A DNA stretch of 64,000 bases from STC-54 sp964504665 (GTDB lineage Bacteria > Patescibacteriota > Microgenomatia > Daviesbacterales > UBA10151): NCBI GenBank assembly GCA_964504665.1, contig CAZDEH010000001.1, positions 1 to 64,000 of the forward strand. The letters run 5' to 3'. A model generated the notes under the pieces. That model had not been told where the DNA came from, made no database searches, and saw nothing but the letters and a program-made list of their open reading frames with translations. Of this stretch, positions 59,094-64,000 are shown piece by piece (position 1 is the first letter of the stretch; every line of letters starts with the position of its first letter). The position numbers and the translations under genes were made by a program.

Positions 59094-59966
59094 ATGGACA
59101 TAACTTTAACTGCTGCCAGAGAACAATTCATAAGTTTTTTAAAAGAGAAGCACCGCTCCTCTAGTACTATTTTAGCTTATGGGAAAGATATTGAGCAAAT
59201 AATTGACTATTTAAAGTCGCAGAAGGTTGAATTCCCCAACCAGACTAGTTCTGAACTTCTACAGTCTTTTATGCAAAAACTGGCTCACGAAAGCTATACT
59301 CCCAAATCAATCTCCAGAAAAACCAATTCTACCAAAACCTTTTTTAAGTTTCTTAAAAATGCTGCTCTTATTGATACGGATCCAGCTATTTCCCTGGAAC
59401 ACCCTTCTTTCGAAACCAAGCCACCACGGATTCTTTCTAAAATGGAATACCGGGCGCTAAGAGATGCTGCCAGAGGAGACACACGAATGTCTGCCATTAT
59501 TGAACTACTCTTACAAAGCGGGATCAGAATCGGGGAATTGGCTAAAGTAACTGTTGATGATGTGAGACTGGAAACAGAAAATCCTAATATCTATGTACGC
59601 ATAGAAGAAGGATCAGCGGAAAGAACTATTCCTCTGACAAAATCAGTCATAGAAGCAATTAAAAAATACCTCGAAATTAGACCTCAGACACAAAGTAAAG
59701 CTTTGTTTATTACTAAAACAGGCAGACCCTTGCTCGTCAGAAATATCCGGACAGCCATAGACAGATATTTTAGATTAGCCGGTATTAAAGGAGCTAAAGT
59801 TAATGATTTAAGACATACTTGGGTAACTCATCAATTGTCTTCTGGTTTATCTCTATCAGTAATTTCCAAATTAGCAGGTCATAAAAGAGTCTCCACCACA
59901 GAAAAATATCTCCAATATGTCCCAGCCAGAACCTCAGAAGACAAAATTAAACTAGAGGAGCTTTAA
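59094..59966 (+). CDS. tyrosine recombinase, XerC/XerD family
   Basis: 290 residues. N-terminal SAM-like domain (REQFISFLKEKHRSSSTILAYGKDIEQII), catalytic SGIRIGELAKV (Arg), VNDLRHTWVTHQL (box II Arg; the usual first His is Asn), LAGHKRVSTTEKYLQYV (His and nucleophile Tyr). Probably resolves chromosome dimers; no dif site was found. It is also the only integrase-like gene in the window and a candidate to move the cassettes. ATG 59094 preferred over GTG 59073. Confidence 0.9.
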   Translation: MDITLTAAREQFISFLKEKHRSSSTILAYGKDIEQIIDYLKSQKVEFPNQTSSELLQSFMQKLAHESYTPKSISRKTNSTKTFFKFLKNAALIDTDPAISLEHPSFETKPPRILSKMEYRALRDAARGDTRMSAIIELLLQSGIRIGELAKVTVDDVRLETENPNIYVRIEEGSAERTIPLTKSVIEAIKKYLEIRPQTQSKALFITKTGRPLLVRNIRTAIDRYFRLAGIKGAKVNDLRHTWVTHQLSSGLSLSVISKLAGHKRVSTTEKYLQYVPARTSEDKIKLEEL

Positions 59967-60244
59967 ATTTTCCCTCTGTAAACTTTTTGGTGACCACCAA
60001 TAGCTAAAAATCTGACTATGTTTTTGCCTATCCATTCATAAACAATCCTGATATCATCAGTAATAGAAAAAGCCCACTGTCCTGACATTTTACCTGTCAA
60101 AAGATGATTATCTAACCTGGTATCTTGGGGATTATTTTGAAACCATTTTATCCGTTCGATAATTATTGGTTTCATACTCTTATCTTGGGCGGTTAACTCT
60201 TCTAACATCTCGCTAAAATCCCTTCTCTTTTTAATCTTAATCAT
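59963..60244 (-). CDS. RelE/YafQ-family toxin
   Basis: 93 residues. RRDFSEMLEELTAQDKSMKPIIIERIKWFQNNPQDTRLDNHLLTGKMSGQWAFSITDDIRIVYEWIGKNIVRFLAIGGHQKVY has the full RelE/ParE plan. Convergent with the recombinase (4-base overlap). Confidence 0.9.
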   Translation of the reverse strand: MIKIKKRRDFSEMLEELTAQDKSMKPIIIERIKWFQNNPQDTRLDNHLLTGKMSGQWAFSITDDIRIVYEWIGKNIVRFLAIGGHQKVYRGKI

Positions 60245-60247
60245 GCC

Positions 60248-60520
60248 TTATTTCGTTTGATGTTTTTTAGGGAGTTTAACGAAATACTTATCTATATCTT
60301 CCGGCGTTTCCCAAACGTCTTTCTCATCTACAGATTCCTTAGCTGAACGGAGTACCATTTCTTCAAATTCAGGGGTAAAACCATTCTCAGTCAACCCGGG
60401 ATAAAGAACTCTTCTGACTGCATCACGCACCAATTCACTTACAGAGCTATATCCACGTTCTTTAATGGTTTTTTTAATATCTTTATATAGACTGGCGGGT
60501 AAAGAAATATTAACTGTCAT
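60248..60520 (-). CDS. ribbon-helix-helix antitoxin
   Basis: 90 residues. VNISLPASLYKDIKKTIKERGYSSVSELVRDAVRRVL is a ParD/CopG-type RHH; acidic C-terminal tail binds the toxin. An inverted repeat CAAATATTGTATAAGATTCATAC near 60528-60550 could be the operator. Confidence 0.88.
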   Translation of the reverse strand: MTVNISLPASLYKDIKKTIKERGYSSVSELVRDAVRRVLYPGLTENGFTPEFEEMVLRSAKESVDEKDVWETPEDIDKYFVKLPKKHQTK

Positions 60521-60613
60521 CATACAACAAATATTGTATAAGATTCATACAAGGATGTCAACTAGATAAACTCCAATTTATCTTGATTTATCGCTTCAAA
60601 AGAAGGCTAAATT

Positions 60614-60964
60614 TTACTCTGAACTAATTATTCTAAAATCAGGAGCCTTATGAGCATTTTCTTCAATATAATAATAAACTGTTTCGGGCTTTATTTCAGG
60701 TAACTTAATTTCATCTTTAGGTACTTCTCTAACATTAATATCTGTAGGAATACCCTTAATATCATGTTTACTCAGGATATTAAACTTACCAACAGAAGTC
60801 TCTTTTAATAAATCGGGGTCATATAAATATGCCACCATGCTCTCGCAGAGATCTTCGTTCCAATCGATCTTAGCATAATATGTAATACACTGATCTGGTT
60901 GAAGCGGAAATTTTCCGTTAACTGAAGTAGGATTGTCTTTTTGTTCACCTATTTCTCCATCCAT
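60614..60964 (-). CDS. hypothetical soluble protein
   Basis: 116 residues. QCITYYAKIDWNEDLCESMVAYLYDPDLLKETSVGKFNIL ... PETVYYYIEENAHKAPDFRII. No family recognised. It lies directly downstream of the tRNA-Ile gene on the same strand. Confidence 0.5.
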   Translation of the reverse strand: MDGEIGEQKDNPTSVNGKFPLQPDQCITYYAKIDWNEDLCESMVAYLYDPDLLKETSVGKFNILSKHDIKGIPTDINVREVPKDEIKLPEIKPETVYYYIEENAHKAPDFRIISSE

Positions 60965-61010
60965 AAAAAACTTTTTCCTTTCAATTTTGATGTGGGCGAA
61001 ACTAATTGGG

Positions 61011-61081
61011 TAGGCCCGGAAGGAATCGAACCCTCGTGAATTGGATATAAGCCAATCGTTCTACCATTGAACTACGAGCCT
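61011..61081 (-). tRNA. tRNA-Ile (UAU)
   Basis: Acceptor AGGCTCG/CGGGCCT, D-arm GTTC-AATGGTA-GAAC, anticodon stem ATTGG/CCAAT with loop CTTATAT (anticodon TAT), T-arm GAGGG-TTCGATT-CCTTC. Reads AUA directly, so lysidine-modified tRNA-Ile(CAU) may be unnecessary. Rare species in bacteria. Confidence 0.85.
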
Positions 61082-61090
61082 AAGATAAGG

Positions 61091-61786
61091 CTAATTATAC
61101 CAAAATTCCTCATTTTTTGCACCACAATATTCAGCTACAGCTTTAATCGACATTGCTATTTTCTCCGCCAAAGCTGAATCACAACAAATGAGATTACATG
61201 TCCCATGCCCAAAACTTTTATAAGATAAACCTTGTCTTGTGGTATCTTTAATATAAGATTTACTAAATTGTTCTATCGGTATCCTTAATATCTTTGACCA
61301 AAAAGTTATTTCTTCCTGAATATTCATATCGCTATAAAGATGTAAAAGTATTCGCATCTTTGATTTTGGAATTCTAAGGGCTTTGTCCATCCAAAAAAGA
61401 GCAAACTGAATAACCTTAGGATCAGTGTTACTAATAGCTACTCTACCACGTTGTTTATTTCCTTCTCCCCAATACAAAAAAAGTCCAGCAATTAATAATT
61501 CTTTTTCTGATAAAGGTAATAGCTCTCTTTTTTGTTCCTCAAATATGTTAGTTAATCTCAAGATTCTTTTATTTCTTGCTGTCTGTCGGCATCTTTCGAT
61601 CCTTATATCTCTAGAATTATTTCTGTTCTTTAAAAGAAGATTTAATTGTTCTTCCGATAAAGGAAGCTTTCTTAACCAATCGCTGAGAGTACTTTTAGCA
61701 AGGTTAAGTTCTCGTTTGATTTGACCATAAGTATATCCTTGAAGCCTAAGTCTTATAGCTTCTTTACGTAAAGCTTTATTTGCCAT
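61091..61786 (-). CDS. HTH plus LAGLIDADG-like protein
   Basis: 231 residues. N-terminal resolvase-type HTH (AIRLRLQGYTYGQIKRELNLAKSTLSDWLRKL), then KELLIAGLFLYWGEGNKQRGRVAISNTDPKVIQFALFWM, a LAGLIDADG-like motif (AGLFLYWGEG), and a second half DSALAEKIAMSIKAVAEYC. Possibly a homing-endonuclease-derived DNA-binding protein. Ends 9 bases before the tRNA-Ile gene. Confidence 0.7.
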   Translation of the reverse strand: MANKALRKEAIRLRLQGYTYGQIKRELNLAKSTLSDWLRKLPLSEEQLNLLLKNRNNSRDIRIERCRQTARNKRILRLTNIFEEQKRELLPLSEKELLIAGLFLYWGEGNKQRGRVAISNTDPKVIQFALFWMDKALRIPKSKMRILLHLYSDMNIQEEITFWSKILRIPIEQFSKSYIKDTTRQGLSYKSFGHGTCNLICCDSALAEKIAMSIKAVAEYCGAKNEEFWYN

Positions 61787-61832
61787 TCCGTACTCATAGT
61801 AGTATATTACTAATATTATGTCAATGGTTCGA

Positions 61833-62033
61833 TTATTTTGGGATCATGGATAAAATAATGGTGATAATTACTGAAACAACGATGGTAGAAAGTACCGGAA
61901 TATAAAATTTTATCCCTACTTTATCAATATAAATATCCCCCGGCGTATGAAGAGGTTCTCTGATAAAGTTAAAAATCAAAGTTAAAACCGCAAAAACTAA
62001 ACCAGTAATAGAAATAACTTTTCCAAAATCCAT
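61833..62033 (-). CDS. small two-pass membrane protein
   Basis: 66 residues. Hydrophobic segments ISITGLVFAVLTLIFNF and FYIPVLSTIVVSVIITIIL. Just 4 bases downstream of the ATPase gene; may belong to the same secretion or pilus operon. Confidence 0.6.
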   Translation of the reverse strand: MDFGKVISITGLVFAVLTLIFNFIREPLHTPGDIYIDKVGIKFYIPVLSTIVVSVIITIILSMIPK

Positions 62034-62037
62034 TTTA

Positions 62038-64000
62038 TTAAATGTTTGACCGTCTATTTATATCAGCCTCAACTTGGGCGACATCACGACCATAAGTTAA
62101 TCTGGACAGTTCTTTAATAGCTGCCGCAATCTCCGGTCTTCTCATCTTATTCCAGGCATTAAAATCAATGGAAACTTTCATGGAAAACGGTGGTACCGGT
62201 TCACCGTGAACTTGGGTTTTCATATAAACATGCCAGGCCTCAATATTAACCAGATCCTGCTCCGTAAATACAGGTGAAAATTCATGCTGCAAAAAATTGG
62301 CGTCAGTCACACCCACCCGAAAAGCTACAGTAGTACCAACATTACCAAAAATGGCATTTTTAATATCCTCCGGCATCTGACCGATAAACTGATTAGCCAC
62401 AACCAGATCTAGTTTATATTTTCTGGCCTCAGATAAAATAGTGGCAAAAGTATCAGTGGCAAAGTTTTGAAACTCATCTACATAAAGATAAAACGGACGT
62501 CTTTGATCTTCCGGGATATTGGTCCGAGACATGGCAGCTGCTAAAATCTTCGGCACTAAAATAAGCCCTAAGAAATTGGAGTTTTCCTCCCCCATCGTCC
62601 CTTTGGATAAATTAACAATTAATATTTTCCCTTCATCCATGATCTGGCGGAAATTAAACGAGGATTTTGATTGCCCATTTATGGAAATCAGCTGTGTGGG
62701 CAATCTGGTCTGTCCAATAACGCCTAACTACTGGGTCTGTCACATGGGGAAGCAGTTCTTTGACAAACTCCGGATCCTGCATCACCCTCATAACCTCCAC
62801 AAAGGTATTCCCTTGGACAGCCATCACAGTCAACATGGCATTACGGATGCCGTGTTCAAACCGGGGGCCAATAATCCCTGTTTTATTAGGATCATATAAC
62901 TTATACATTAAACCAATAATCTCTGTAGTGATAAAATGTTTTTCGTCCTCAGAAATTGCTTCCATCATATTCATACCACAAGGTCTCTCCACATCTCCCG
63001 GATTAAAATAAATCACATCTTTAGCCCGGTGCGGCGGGATGAGAGATAACATCTCTTCTGCAGCATCTCCGTGAGGATCAATAAAGGCTATTCCTTTTCC
63101 TGCCAGAATATCTTGTAACATTAAAGTTTTCATTAGTGTAGTTTTACCGGTACCGGTTCTCCCAATAATATACATATGCCTTTCCCTATCCTGATCAGAG
63201 ATATAGACAGGCCGCTCAGTTCCCCTAAAAATTGACTTCCCCAAATAAAGTCCTTCCATGGGAATTTTTTCCGAAGCAGGAGCACTGCGGGCTGGTAACC
63301 AATAGATGTGCGGTGTCGTGATCTGTTTATTTGGGAAATGGTAAATGGAGGCAATTTCATCAGCGGTTAAAACCGGTGTGCTAGAATACCGCGGCATATA
63401 TCTATAAACAAAATCCGTCCTAAAACCTTTTTCAGACTTTATTTTGGCTCCGCTAAAACTATTATACGGACCGGCAAATTGCTCGAAAGCAGCTTTAATA
63501 TTGGAAAGATGGGCTTTAGCACTTTCCTTACTGGTTGAGACAACCATCACCCGAATAGCTACATTAAAACCAGATTTAGATATCTTATTTTCTATAGCTT
63601 CCAGCTGTTTGGCATCAGGCATAGGTTTGGGAGCATCCGGTTTACCAGGTTCTTTTTCCTTTTTGACAAAGTTTTTTCCAGCATCTTTCCATTTATTATC
63701 AGTCGGAGCAATAACTAACTGAACTGCAGCTCCCTCACCTTGTTGCATTTTAGCCAAAGCTGCAGTTAAGGCAGACATGGGGTCAGTCGGCAAATCCCTA
63801 AATGTTTTAATAGGAAAATAGTTGGCATTTTTTAAGGTATACATCGTGTAAGCAGCCTGTCCTGATTCGGAAAAAATATTGTATTCGGGGACTATTTTTA
63901 TCTCCGCATCCGGATAAGCCCCATGGATCTGTTTTTCAATTAAATCCTGTAAGGATCTCGTAACTAAAATATAAAATTTAATTGACTCATGCATGGCTAC
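62038..64000 (-). pseudogene. VirD4/TraG/HerA-like ATPase, frame broken, 5' end beyond window
   Basis: Upstream frame (to 64000): an N-terminal exported or scaffold domain (FYILVTRSLQDLIEKQIHGAYPDAEI), Walker A IIGRTGTGKTTLMKTLM, Walker B region IAFIDPHGDAAEEML, ending ..TADFHK. Downstream frame resumes NGQSKSSFNFRQIMDEGKIL, PFYLYVDEFQNFATDTFA, IGQMPEDIKNAIFGNVGTTV. About 22-28 residues are missing at about 62683. Probable coupling or type IV-pilus-like ATPase of the CPR kind. Assembly deletion or real decay. Confidence 0.75.

Noticed and set aside
59963..60613. Possible stranded tail of the tyrosine recombinase beyond the RelE/RHH pair
   Set aside because: CTCCAATTTATC near 60580 resembles CTCCAATATGTC of the recombinase end, and LQFI resembles LQYV, but the following bases do not align. 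Not enough to count as another case.
1..64000. CRISPR arrays
   Set aside because: No array of identical 25-40-base repeats with unique spacers and no cas genes. The tandem heptamers lack spacers.

Overview
The window looks like part of a draft chromosome of a Candidate Phyla Radiation bacterium, most likely of the Microgenomates (OP11) type. It is AT-rich and densely packed. Many starts lack a Shine-Dalgarno site, and a -10 box often lies only 6-9 bases before the ATG. Typical cues are small envelope proteins starting 'MNQKGFAPI..', Chlor_Arch_YYY/DUF2298 membrane proteins, endonuclease Q, an S74-type surface protein and very many toxin-antitoxin (TA) genes. TGA is used as a stop, so the code is standard. 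Three runs of ten Ns (11739-11748, 23151-23160, 56313-56322) mark scaffold joins, and two conserved genes (rmlB, a conjugative-type ATPase) carry short frame-breaking deletions that may be assembly errors.

Layout. 1-7.6 kb: accessory region with two AbiE-like systems, an interrupted rmlB, secreted proteins and an S74 surface protein. 7.6-18.1 kb: envelope glycan and lipid-carrier genes (uppS, FAD oxidoreductase, GT-C and DUF2298 membrane proteins, GT2, methyltransferases). 18.1-22.2 kb: ECF sigma factor and isoprenoid genes (polyprenyl synthase, ispG, ispH), which supply the lipid carrier used by the glycan genes. 22.2-27.5 kb: radical SAM protein, ferredoxin, ArsR-type regulator with a clear operator, iscS, iscU, DsbA-like protein, ZIP transporter, pth. 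27.5-48.9 kb: DNA repair and replication genes (endoQ, ATP-dependent ligase, recF, mutM, polA) interleaved with TA modules, a 929-residue transglutaminase-like membrane protein, signalling genes and a Fic protein. 48.9-64 kb: ABC exporter, ftsH, trpS, three tRNA genes, GIY-YIG protein, FtsB-like protein, tyrosine recombinase, more TA genes, and a VirB4/TraG-like ATPase running off the end.

Two patterns stand out. First, small cassettes, mostly TA modules, sit exactly at the 3' ends of housekeeping genes, and a second diverged or identical copy of that gene's tail lies on the far side. I find this clearly at the DNA ligase (HicBA), recF (HicBA plus a QKGFAPI gene), ftsH (DUF4258/DUF2283) and a GIY-YIG gene, and in weaker form at polA (broken RelE system) and the initiator tRNA (RelA/SpoT-like gene). 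It looks like repeated insertion of defence/addiction cassettes at gene ends with restoration of the target, with no dedicated integrase inside the cassettes.

Second, many conserved genes carry in-frame insertions built from seven-base tandem repeats arranged as imperfect hairpins, some with a GC-rich palindromic core. A separate ~90-bp palindromic element lies in frame in both ispH and polA, in opposite orientations relative to coding. These recall the Rickettsia palindromic elements but have a different, heptamer-based make-up.
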